Origin: JACVRW01 sp963820315
GTDB taxonomy: Bacteria > Actinomycetota > Thermoleophilia > Solirubrobacterales > Thermoleophilaceae
DNA length: 64,000 bases
NCBI GenBank assembly: GCA_963820315.1
Contig: CAWFZK010000008.1
Location: forward strand, 124,001-188,000
Reading direction: 5' to 3'
Below the pieces are notes generated by a model. The model searched no databases. It worked only from the letters and a program-made list of their open reading frames with translations, and was not told the origin of the DNA. This document shows, piece after piece, positions 34,008-41,868 of the stretch. Numbering within the stretch: the first letter of the stretch is position 1; every line of letters starts with the position of its first letter. The position numbers and the translations under genes were made by a program.

Positions 34008-35330
34008 GTGCCACCCGTGGCTCGCTACGCGAAGAGCGGAGACCTCCACATCGCATACATCGTCGAGGGCGACGGCCCCATCGACCTGATGTGGATCCCG
34101 CCCTGGATCTCGCAGGTCGAGTACCTCTGGTCCGAGCGCTCGCTCATGCGCGTGATGCGCCGGATCACCAGCTTCGCCCGCCTGATCACGTTCGACCGGC
34201 GCGGCTCGGGCCTGTCGGACCCGTTCTTCGGCATGCCCACGCTCGAGGAGCAGATGGACGACCTGCTCGCGGTCATGGAGGCCGCCGGCTCGGAGCGGGT
34301 GGCGCTGTTCGGCACGCTCGAGGGCGGGCCGATGGCGGCGCTGTTCGCGGCCACCTACCCGGAGCGCGTCAGCGCGCTCGTGCTGTACGCCACCTTCGCG
34401 CGGGCCACCCGGGCGCCCGGCTACGAGTTCGCCTGGCCGGCCGAGGTGCGGGACCAGAAGATGGCGGAGCAGCTCGAGCACTGGGGTGAGGGCCGCATCG
34501 TGACCGGCGTCGCCCCGAGCGAGATGCACGATCCGAGCTTCATCGAGTGGGCGGGGCGGCTGGAGCGCCTCGCGGCCTCGCCGGGGACGATCCGGAGGAT
34601 CTTCGAGCTGATCGGCAGGGTCGACGTGCGCGACGTGCTGCCGTCGATCCGGGTGCCGACGCTCGTGATGCACCGGCGCGACGACTCGTTCATCAACATC
34701 GAGCACTCGCGCTACATCGCAAGCCAGATACCGGACGCCCGCTACGTGGAGCTCGAGGGCGGCGACAACATGTTCTCGCTGGGCGACAGCGACGTCCTGC
34801 TCGGCGAGGTCGAGGAGCACCTGACGGGCGTGCGCCACGAGCACGAGCCGGACCGGATGCTCGCGACCGTCCTGTTCACCGACATCTGCGACTCGACGCG
34901 GCGCGCCGCCGAGCTTGGGGACCGCGGCTGGCGCGACCTGCTCGAGCGCCACGACGCGCTCTTCCGGCACGCCCTCGACCGCCATCGCGGCCGCGAGGTC
35001 AAGCGCACGGGCGACGGCTTCCTCGCCACCTTCGACGGCCCCGCGCGCGCGATCCGCTGCGCGGCCTCGGTGGCCGATGCGATGGGTTCACTCGGGATTC
35101 AGGTGCGCGCCGGGCTCCACACCGGCGAGCTCGAGGTGATGGACACGGACCTCGGGGGCCTCGCGGTGCACATCGCCGCGCGGGTGCTGGATCGCGCGTC
35201 GCCCAGCGAGGTGCTCGTGTCGGGGACCGTGAAGGACCTCGTCGTGGGATCCGGAATCGAGTTCGATGACCGGGGAGAGCACGAGCTTCGCGGCGTCCCG
35301 GGCGCCTGGCGCCTGTTCGCGGTTTCCTGA
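34008..35330 (+). CDS. Class III adenylate/guanylate cyclase with degenerate alpha/beta-hydrolase domain
   Basis: 440 residues. The N-terminal alpha/beta-hydrolase fold (about 1-275) resembles families linked to cyclases, but the nucleophile elbow is GTLEGG where GxSxGG is expected, and the C-terminal His site reads GGDNMF instead of GxDH. Two of the three catalytic residues are therefore gone, pointing to a ligand-binding sensor. The cyclase domain (about 285-440) keeps the metal Asp residues in TVLFTDICDSTRR and KRTGDGFLATF and the VHIAARV segment, so nucleotide cyclase activity is plausible. GTG 34008 follows a TAAGTT box by 7 nt. Confidence 0.88.
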   Translation: MPPVARYAKSGDLHIAYIVEGDGPIDLMWIPPWISQVEYLWSERSLMRVMRRITSFARLITFDRRGSGLSDPFFGMPTLEEQMDDLLAVMEAAGSERVALFGTLEGGPMAALFAATYPERVSALVLYATFARATRAPGYEFAWPAEVRDQKMAEQLEHWGEGRIVTGVAPSEMHDPSFIEWAGRLERLAASPGTIRRIFELIGRVDVRDVLPSIRVPTLVMHRRDDSFINIEHSRYIASQIPDARYVELEGGDNMFSLGDSDVLLGEVEEHLTGVRHEHEPDRMLATVLFTDICDSTRRAAELGDRGWRDLLERHDALFRHALDRHRGREVKRTGDGFLATFDGPARAIRCAASVADAMGSLGIQVRAGLHTGELEVMDTDLGGLAVHIAARVLDRASPSEVLVSGTVKDLVVGSGIEFDDRGEHELRGVPGAWRLFAVS

Positions 35331-35372
35331 GCCTGGGCGCTACCTTGGCCCGTATAGCGCGTTAGAGGACTC

Positions 35373-36752
35373 GTGCGCCGACTCTTCGTTCTGACAGCTC
35401 TCGCAGCTCTTCTGCTCGCCGTGCCCGCCGGCGCGGATGCCGCCGTGCGCCACGTCCTGAAGGGCGCGGGCTTCGGCCACGGCATCGGCATGAGCCAGTA
35501 CGGCGCATACGGCTACGCCCTCGAGGGAAGCACCTACAAGGGGATCCTCGACCACTACTACAAGGGCACGCGGCTCGAGTCCGCTCCCGGCCGGCCGGTG
35601 CGGGTGCTGCTCCAGCCAAGCGATCCCTACATCCGCTTCCGCGGCGCGACGAGCGCGGGCGGCGAGGCGCTCAGCAAGGGCAGGACCTACGTGGCGCGGC
35701 GCTCCGGGTCCGGCATCGTGCTGAGCACGAGCAGGGGACGGCGAGTCGGCCGCTTCTCCGGTGCATTGAGCGTGAGCGCGGGCGGCAGCGACCCGGTGCG
35801 GCTGCTCGGCCCCGCGCTCAACTCGATCAGCGACGGCCTCTATCGCGGCGCGATCGAGATCCGGCCCGACGTGGGCGGCGTCACCGCCATCAACGTGATC
35901 GATCTCGACCCGTACGTGAAGGGCGTCGTCGCGGGCGAGATGCCGAGCACCTGGCCGCTCGAGGCGCTCAAGGTGCAGGCGGTCGCCGCGCGCACCTACG
36001 CGCTCGCCACGCGCAAGACCACGGGCACCTTCGACCAGTACCCCGACACGCGCTCGCAGGTCTACAAGGGCGTGGTCGGCGAGAGCGCGCGCTCGAACGC
36101 GGCGGTCGATCAGACCAAGGGCCAGATCCTCACCTACAGCGGCCAGCCCGCCGTGACCTACTACTTCTCCACCTCGGGCGGGCACACCGAGAACGTCGAG
36201 TTCTCGTTCGTCGGCTCGCTGTCGAAGCCGTGGCTCGTCGGCGTGCCCGACCCGTATGACTACCACTCGCCCTATCACCGCTGGCAGCGCCCGTTCTCGG
36301 CGGCCTCTCTCGACTCGGCGCTCGGCGCGCCCGGCCGCTTCAAGCAACTGAAGGTCGTGCAGCGCGGCGTGTCGCCGCGCGTGGTGCGCGCCCGGGTCGT
36401 CGGGACGAGCGGGTCGCGGACGGTCACGGGGCCGCAGGTGCGCGCCGCGCTCGGGCTGCCCGACACGTGGTTCACGGACGTCCGCGTGCGCAGCTCGGCT
36501 GTGCGCCAGCGCTCGGCGCGGCCCTCGAGCTGGGGCCCGCCGCACGCGCGGGTGCTCGCGCTCGCCGGAGACTTCAGGCCCGCTCCGCGCACGGGGCGGC
36601 TCGCCCTGCAGCGCAGGACCGACGCCGGCTGGCGCACGGTCGCGCGCCTGCGCACGCACCGCCGCGGGCGCTATCGCGTGACCGTTGCGACGCCCGGGCT
36701 CTACCGCGTGAAGGGCAGCTCCGTCGCGGGCCCGGCCGTGCGCGTGCGGTGA
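35373..36752 (+). CDS. SpoIID/LytB-domain secreted protein
   Basis: 459 residues, GTG start, signal peptide 1-24. The segment KGAGFGHGIGMSQYGAYGYA (30-49) and the SpoIID core DLDPYVKGVVAGEMPSTWPLEALKVQAVAARTYAL (about 178-212), then YYFSTSGGHTENVE, are diagnostic. SpoIID is a lytic transglycosylase acting on denuded glycan strands in spore formers; actinobacterial homologues are common without sporulation, and the role there is unclear. A beta-rich C-terminal region (about 360-459) follows. Its GTGA overlap with the next gene makes an envelope operon likely. Confidence 0.9.
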   Translation: MRRLFVLTALAALLLAVPAGADAAVRHVLKGAGFGHGIGMSQYGAYGYALEGSTYKGILDHYYKGTRLESAPGRPVRVLLQPSDPYIRFRGATSAGGEALSKGRTYVARRSGSGIVLSTSRGRRVGRFSGALSVSAGGSDPVRLLGPALNSISDGLYRGAIEIRPDVGGVTAINVIDLDPYVKGVVAGEMPSTWPLEALKVQAVAARTYALATRKTTGTFDQYPDTRSQVYKGVVGESARSNAAVDQTKGQILTYSGQPAVTYYFSTSGGHTENVEFSFVGSLSKPWLVGVPDPYDYHSPYHRWQRPFSAASLDSALGAPGRFKQLKVVQRGVSPRVVRARVVGTSGSRTVTGPQVRAALGLPDTWFTDVRVRSSAVRQRSARPSSWGPPHARVLALAGDFRPAPRTGRLALQRRTDAGWRTVARLRTHRRGRYRVTVATPGLYRVKGSSVAGPAVRVR

Positions 36753-37957
36753 GCGCGCGGCTGCTGCTGCCGGCGGCGCTGCTCCTCGCTCTCCTCAGCG
36801 CGCTCGCGGGCGACGCCCCCGCTCAGCAGGCACCGCTCGCGCTCAGTGCGGACACCGGTGACAGGGGCTACGTCGATCTGCGCCTGCGCTCCACCCCCGG
36901 CGTGCAGGTCACGATCAGCGAGGGCGCCCAGCAGCTTGCGGCGGTCACGCCGACAGAGGCGTCGACCATCCTGCGCCGCGTCGCGACATGGCGCTGCGAC
37001 CGGCGCGTGCGGACCTTCACGGCCACGAGCGCCGACGGCCAGAGCGCGAGCGCCGAGCTGCGCACGCCCTCGTGCGCGCGCCGGCTCGCCCTCGAAGCGC
37101 CGCGCGGCGTGCGCAGCGGCCGCTCGGTGCGGCTGCGGCTCGTCGACCGCTGGCGCCTGGGCGGCCTGGCGGCGCGGCTGTGCGTGGAGCCGCCGGGCGG
37201 CCCGGCCGACTGCCGGCGCGAGCGCGTCGGCCGCCGCGGTGCGGTGGCGCGCTTCCGCGCCCTGCGTCCCGGTGGCTGGCGGATCGCGGCGAGCACCCCG
37301 TACGGGCGCGCCGAGCGCACCGTGCGCGCGCGCAAGCCGGGCGGCGGGCTCAGCCTGCTCGCGACCGGCGACTCGATGATCCAGATCATCGATGGCTATC
37401 TGAAGGCCCGGCTCGGCCCGCGCGGAGTGCGCGTGCGCAGCGACGCTCACATCAGCACCGGTATCTCGAAGCCGTCTCTACTCGACTGGCAGGCGCAGGC
37501 GCGTCGCCAGGCCGCGCGCAGGCCCGACGTTGTCGTGATGTTCCTCGGCGCGAACGACGGCTTCCCGATGGGCGACGCCGCCTGCTGCAACAACGAGGCC
37601 TGGATCGCCGAGTACGCGCGGCGCGCCGGGCGGATGATGGCGAGCTACGGCCGCGGCGGGCGCACGCGCGTGTACTGGCTGCTGCTGCCGACGCCGCGCG
37701 GCGGCTTCTTCCGCGAGACCTTCCCGGCGGTCAACGCCGGCATCCGGCGCGCGGCGGAGCGTGCGCGCCGTGACGTGCGCGTGATCGACCTGGTCGAGGT
37801 GTTCACTCCGGGCGGGCGCTACCGGGACTCGATGCCGGTGGGCGGCCGCGAGCGGCGCGTGCGCCAGGGCGACGGCGTCCATCTGAACACCACCGGAGCG
37901 TCGGTCGCGGCCAACGTGATCATCCGGACGCTGCGCCGGGAACGGATCCTGCGCTGA
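36749..37957 (+). CDS. Secreted DUF459 SGNH hydrolase-like protein
   Basis: 402 residues from GTG 36749, overlapping the SpoIID stop (GTGA). Signal peptide (about 1-24), a beta-rich region (30-200), then the SGNH domain: block I LATGDSMIQIIDGYL with nucleophile Ser near 209, block III FLGANDGFPMG, and C-terminal DGVHLNTTG carrying the Asp-His pair. DUF459 proteins accompany acyltransferases that modify cell-wall or secreted polysaccharides. A pair CC in GDAACCNNEAW is shared in position with the second DUF459 protein (VECCGAEW). Confidence 0.87.
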   Translation: MSARLLLPAALLLALLSALAGDAPAQQAPLALSADTGDRGYVDLRLRSTPGVQVTISEGAQQLAAVTPTEASTILRRVATWRCDRRVRTFTATSADGQSASAELRTPSCARRLALEAPRGVRSGRSVRLRLVDRWRLGGLAARLCVEPPGGPADCRRERVGRRGAVARFRALRPGGWRIAASTPYGRAERTVRARKPGGGLSLLATGDSMIQIIDGYLKARLGPRGVRVRSDAHISTGISKPSLLDWQAQARRQAARRPDVVVMFLGANDGFPMGDAACCNNEAWIAEYARRAGRMMASYGRGGRTRVYWLLLPTPRGGFFRETFPAVNAGIRRAAERARRDVRVIDLVEVFTPGGRYRDSMPVGGRERRVRQGDGVHLNTTGASVAANVIIRTLRRERILR

Positions 37958-38624
37958 CCGCGGCCGGCGCGGGCACGCCACCGCCCGGCGGCGGACCGGC
38001 GGGCGGCTCGGGCTCCGACGGCGCCGGCTCGGCAGTCAGCGCGCCCCGGACGAGCCGCGCCATCGCGCGCGCGCCCTTCGAGGTCAGGTGGAGCCCGTCG
38101 CTGTAGAACCAGTCGCTGTGGCCGGCGCTCTGCCTGACCCAGTCGATTACGCGCACGCGGTTCGGCCAGCGCCTGCCGGCCTCGCGAATCACGGCCTGGT
38201 CGGAGCTCCGCACCCCGCCCACCTCACGCGGTGTGACGAGGCCGAGCACGCGCTCGCGCCCGACGATGCGCAGCGCCTGGCGGACCTGGTCGAGCGTCAC
38301 CGTCCAGTTCGTGCCGAGCCCGACCGCGACGAAGCTCGGCAGCGAGCCCCGGCGCGCACGCAGCACGCTGAGACCCTCGCTCATCTGGCGGCAGCCGCGG
38401 ACGTCGACCTCGAAGCCGCGCGCCCGCAGCGAGCCGAAGGCCCCCAGCATGATCGAGTCGCCGACGGCCAGCGGCGGGGGCCTGAAGGGCGAGTTCGCCG
38501 TCGGCAGCCCGTGCACCGTGCCGCCGCAGGCAGCCTGCGCGGCCGGTGCGAGCACGAGCGCGGCTGCAAGCAGCCCTAAGATCGCGCCCGTCCGCAGTGG
38601 TTTTCCCCTCTTACGAGTTCGCAT
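37920..38624 (-). CDS. Secreted GDSL/SGNH-family protein
   Basis: 234 residues with a signal peptide (about 1-32, ending AAQA). The core has AVGDSIMLGAFGSL (nucleophile Ser), VGLGTNWTV (block III) and YSDGLHLTSKG (Asp-His), all present, so hydrolase or acyltransferase activity is possible. The last 30 residues are Pro/Gly/Ala-rich. The 3' end overlaps the DUF459 gene by 38 nt, and the 5' end overlaps the divergent MBOAT start by 28 nt if both starts are right. Confidence 0.82.
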   Translation of the reverse strand: MRTRKRGKPLRTGAILGLLAAALVLAPAAQAACGGTVHGLPTANSPFRPPPLAVGDSIMLGAFGSLRARGFEVDVRGCRQMSEGLSVLRARRGSLPSFVAVGLGTNWTVTLDQVRQALRIVGRERVLGLVTPREVGGVRSSDQAVIREAGRRWPNRVRVIDWVRQSAGHSDWFYSDGLHLTSKGARAMARLVRGALTAEPAPSEPEPPAGPPPGGGVPAPAAVSAGSVPGAASG

Positions 38625-39994
38625 TCTTCTTCCCGGTCGTGCTCGCCCTCTCCTGGGCGCTGATGCCGTATCCGCGCGTCTGGAAGCCGTTCATCCTGGC
38701 ATCCAGCTACGTGTTCTACGCGGCGGCGAGCCCACGCTATGCGCTTCTCCTCGCCGGCGTCACGCTTGCGAACCAGGCCGGGGCGGTGCTCATCGCGCGC
38801 AGCGAGGAGGAGAACCGTCGCCGAATGATCATGGCAGTCACGGTCGCCATCGACCTGGGTGTCCTCGGCCTGTTCAAGTACTACGGCTTCTTCGCCGGGG
38901 AGATCGGCTCGTTCCTGGATTCGCTCGGGCTCGGCATGCCCCTGCCGCTGCTCACCCTCGCCCTGCCCATCGGGCTGTCGTTCATCACCTTCCAGGCGAT
39001 CTCGTACACGGTCGACGTGAAGCGCGGCCTGCTCGGGCCGGCGTCGACGGTCGACTTCGCGCTCTACCTGTCGTTCTTCCCGCACGTGGTGGCCGGGCCG
39101 ATCGTGCGCGCGCGCGAGTTCATCCCGCAGCTCGCGAGCCCGCGCAACCCGCGCGACGTCGCTGTCGGCGCCGGGGTCGTCCTGATCGCGATCGGGCTGA
39201 TCAAGAAGGTGGCGCTGGCGGACTACCTGGCGCGCGAGGTCGTGGACCCGGTCTTCGGCGTGCCGGAGGCCTACGCGGCGCCGGACGTGGCCCTCGCCGC
39301 CTACGCCTACGCGGCCCAGATCTACTGCGACTTCTCGGGCTACACCGACATCGCGATCGGCGTCGCGCTGCTGATGGGCTTCGTCTTCCCGCAGAACTTC
39401 AACTGCCCCTACCGCGCCCTCAGCTTCCGCGACTTCTGGCGGCGCTGGCACATGACGCTGTCGCGCTTCCTGCGCGACTTCCTCTACATCCCGCTCGGCG
39501 GCAACCGCCACGGGAAGTGGCAGACCTACCGCAACCTGATGATCACGATGGTGCTCGGCGGGCTCTGGCACGGCGCCGCCTGGGGCTTCGTGCTCTGGGG
39601 GACGCTGCACGGCGTCGCCCTCGTGGTGGAGCACGCGCTGCGCGACCGCGGCGTGCGCCGCCCGCCCGCCTGGCTCGCCTGGCTGATCGTCTTCAACGTG
39701 GTCGTCTTCGGCTGGATCCTGTTCCGCGCCGAGAGCCTCGAGCTTGCGGTCACGTTCATCGGCCAGCTCTTCGTGCCGGGGCCGGCCACGCTCTGGAGCG
39801 TGGTCAGCGTCGGCGCGGTGCTGATCGTCGTCGGCTTCCAGCTGCTGCCGCCGGATCCGCTCGACCGCCTGCGCGTGCGGCTCGCCGGCCTGCCCGCCCC
39901 GGCGCTCGGCCTCGGGCTCGCGATCGTGGTGGCGATCGTCGGCGCTACGGTCCCGAGCCAAGGCGTTCCCCCGTTCATCTACTTCCAGTTCTGA
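38597..39994 (+). CDS. MBOAT-family O-acyltransferase (AlgI-like)
   Basis: About 465 residues from GTG 38597 (VVFPSYEFAFFFPVVLALSW), chosen because AlgI/DltB-type proteins start like this. Multi-pass membrane protein with family motifs YYGFFAGEI, FFPHVVAGPIVRAREF, YCDFSGYTDIAIGVALLMG, FWRRWHMTLSRFLRDFLYIPLGGNR, and the catalytic His in MVLGGLWHGAAW near 318. It moves acyl groups across the membrane to extracellular polymers, usually with an SGNH partner; two DUF459 proteins and a GDSL protein flank it. TAAGAT at 38577-38582 may be its -10 box. The second DUF459 gene starts 1 nt after its stop. Confidence 0.92.
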   Translation: MVFPSYEFAFFFPVVLALSWALMPYPRVWKPFILASSYVFYAAASPRYALLLAGVTLANQAGAVLIARSEEENRRRMIMAVTVAIDLGVLGLFKYYGFFAGEIGSFLDSLGLGMPLPLLTLALPIGLSFITFQAISYTVDVKRGLLGPASTVDFALYLSFFPHVVAGPIVRAREFIPQLASPRNPRDVAVGAGVVLIAIGLIKKVALADYLAREVVDPVFGVPEAYAAPDVALAAYAYAAQIYCDFSGYTDIAIGVALLMGFVFPQNFNCPYRALSFRDFWRRWHMTLSRFLRDFLYIPLGGNRHGKWQTYRNLMITMVLGGLWHGAAWGFVLWGTLHGVALVVEHALRDRGVRRPPAWLAWLIVFNVVVFGWILFRAESLELAVTFIGQLFVPGPATLWSVVSVGAVLIVVGFQLLPPDPLDRLRVRLAGLPAPALGLGLAIVVAIVGATVPSQGVPPFIYFQF

Positions 39995-39995
39995 C

Positions 39996-41270
39996 GTGAC
40001 CGAGCCCTACTACCCCACGAGCCCCGAGCCGCCCGTGCCGCCCACGCCGGAGGGCCGGCGACTCACGGCCCGGCACGCGATCATCGTCGTGTTCATCGCA
40101 GCGCTGCTGCTCGTGCTGTTCGAGGGCTCCTCGATCCGCTCGGCCGGGGAGGAGATGGATCCCGGCCTCGAGCGCGAGCTCGTACTCGCCATCGGCGAGC
40201 CGGCCGGCTGGCTCGCGGACCGGATCCCCTTCGACGAGTGGACCGACGACGCGCTCGCGGTGCTCGAGGACGAGGAGGCCGGCGACGCCGGCGCCTTCGA
40301 CGCGGCCGGGCCGGCCGCGGGCGGCCGGGGCGTGCCGGCCGTGCCGCCGACCTCCTTCGAGCCGCAGCAGCTCGGCGAGCAGGCCGCCCCGGCGGGCGAG
40401 CTGAACAAGCTGCTCGTGACGGGTGACTCGCTGGCGATGCCGCTCGACGTGGAGCTCGCGCGCCGGCTCGCCGACTCCGACCCGGACGTCGAGGTCGAGC
40501 GCGACCCGCACGTCGGCACCGGCATCTCGAAGACCGGGCTGCTCGACTGGGGCAGGCTCTCGACCGAGCAGGCGGCCGGCGATCCGGACGCCGTGGTCGT
40601 CTTCATCGGCGCCAACGAGGGCTTCGCGCTGCCGCGGCCGGGCGGCGGCGAGGTCGAGTGCTGCGGCGCCGAGTGGGCCGCAGGGTTCGCCTACCGCGTG
40701 CGCCGCATGATGAACACCTACCGCCGCGGCGGCCGCGCGCGCGTCTACTGGCTGACGCTGCCGGCGCCGCGCGAGCGCGACCGCCAGGAGATCGCCCGCG
40801 CCGTCAACGCGGCGATCGAGGTGGGAGCGCAGCCCTACCGAGCGCAGGTGCGCGTGCTCGACATGGAGGAGATCTTCACGCCGGGCGGCGACTACCGCGA
40901 CGCGATGGAGGTCGACGGCCGCCGCCAGATCGTGCGCGAGCCCGACGGCATCCACCTGAACGGCCGCGGGGCCGGGATCGCCGCGGACGCGGTGCTCGAG
41001 GCGATGCGGGACAGGACTTCCGTCGGATTAGGGGGCCGGCCGAGCCCCTACGGCTCGACGAACGTCTCGAACCCCCCGTACCGCATCGCGCTCATGTCGG
41101 TGATCTGCTCGCCGTCGGCCATCGCGCCCACGCGCGGATCCTCCATCACCTTGCCCATCACCTCGTCGCGGTGGGCGCGCGAGTCGAACTCGACGACGGC
41201 CGCGGTCATCGTGAGGCCGTCACCGGCAGCGAAGCCCTCCCCGACGTCGTCGGCGCGGAACTCGCGGTAG
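39996..41270 (+). CDS. DUF459 SGNH protein, membrane-anchored; C-terminal end uncertain
   Basis: GTG 39996, one base after the MBOAT stop. Residues 1-27 are Pro-rich and cytoplasmic, one helix follows (about 28-45), then a linker and SGNH domain: LVTGDSLAMPLDVELA (Ser), FIGANEGFALP, DGIHLNGRG (Asp-His). This fits an AlgJ/PatB-like partner of the MBOAT protein. The family domain ends near LEAMRDR (about 41015). The annotated frame then runs 250 nt further as odd sequence, antisense to the DUF1428 gene. A TAG at 41029-41031 in the +1 frame suggests that an indel removed the true stop. Confidence 0.82.
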   Translation: MTEPYYPTSPEPPVPPTPEGRRLTARHAIIVVFIAALLLVLFEGSSIRSAGEEMDPGLERELVLAIGEPAGWLADRIPFDEWTDDALAVLEDEEAGDAGAFDAAGPAAGGRGVPAVPPTSFEPQQLGEQAAPAGELNKLLVTGDSLAMPLDVELARRLADSDPDVEVERDPHVGTGISKTGLLDWGRLSTEQAAGDPDAVVVFIGANEGFALPRPGGGEVECCGAEWAAGFAYRVRRMMNTYRRGGRARVYWLTLPAPRERDRQEIARAVNAAIEVGAQPYRAQVRVLDMEEIFTPGGDYRDAMEVDGRRQIVREPDGIHLNGRGAGIAADAVLEAMRDRTSVGLGGRPSPYGSTNVSNPPYRIALMSVICSPSAIAPTRGSSITLPITSSRWARESNSTTAAVIVRPSPAAKPSPTSSARNSR

Positions 41271-41380
41271 CGGAGGCCGCCGTACTCCTTGACGATCGCG
41301 CCGAAGATCGTGGCCTGCTCGCTGTATTCGCCGAGCCGCTCGTCGGGAACCGGCAGCAGGTAGATGTCGACGTAGCCCAT
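41048..41380 (-). CDS. DUF1428 family protein
   Basis: 110 residues, matching the small DUF1428 (YbaA-like) family: N-terminal MGYVDIYLLPVPDERLGEYSE, middle VVEFDSRAHRDEVMGKVMED, and C-terminal MRYGGFETFVEP. Ferredoxin-like fold expected; function unknown. The apparent extension of the DUF459 frame runs antisense through two thirds of it, but its clear homology favours this strand as the real coding one. Confidence 0.88.
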   Translation of the reverse strand: MGYVDIYLLPVPDERLGEYSEQATIFGAIVKEYGGLRYREFRADDVGEGFAAGDGLTMTAAVVEFDSRAHRDEVMGKVMEDPRVGAMADGEQITDMSAMRYGGFETFVEP

Positions 41381-41450
41381 GTCGTCCTCCGTGGTCGTGG
41401 TCTGGAAGTCAGACAGGCCGCGGCCCCGAAAGTCATCGCGACTGCGCCGG

Positions 41451-41816
41451 CTAGAGGAACTGCGTGTACGTGTGCTTGACGGTCTTGCCGCCCTTGGTGC
41501 AGGTCACGCGCGAGTCGTAGGACTGGCTCGACTTGTTGAAGCGCGACTCGCTGCAGCTGTAGCCGGAGACGCGGCCGCACTTGCCCGACTTGCCGCGGCG
41601 GCAGTCGTGGAACGAGCGGATCAGGCTGCGGGCGCTGCGGCAGGACGTGCCGCTCGCCTTGATGCTCAGCACGTAGGTCGTCCCATACGAGCGGCTGTCG
41701 CCGACCGAGCAGGTCTTCGAGGCGGTCGCCGGCGCGTCGGCGACGGCGGGAGGCGCGAGCGCAGCACAGGCGGCGAGGACGACGAGGGGCGCGCTGCGAC
41801 GGACGATGCGAGACAT
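41451..41816 (-). CDS. Small secreted Cys-rich basic protein
   Basis: 121 residues. Signal peptide 1-26 (ending AVADA). The mature part is basic (many Lys, Arg, Ser) with six Cys, in CSVGDSRSYG, CRSARSL, DCRRGKSGKCGRV, YSCSESRF and VTCTKGG, enough for three disulfides. No family recognised. It lies 52 nt after ychF on the same strand and may be a separate unit. Possible roles include wall binding or a small secreted effector, with no direct evidence. Confidence 0.7.
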   Translation of the reverse strand: MSRIVRRSAPLVVLAACAALAPPAVADAPATASKTCSVGDSRSYGTTYVLSIKASGTSCRSARSLIRSFHDCRRGKSGKCGRVSGYSCSESRFNKSSQSYDSRVTCTKGGKTVKHTYTQFL

Positions 41817-41868
41817 TGGTGCGAGATCCTCCAGGCTCCGACGGTGGTGGCCCGCCGTAAGGTAGCGC

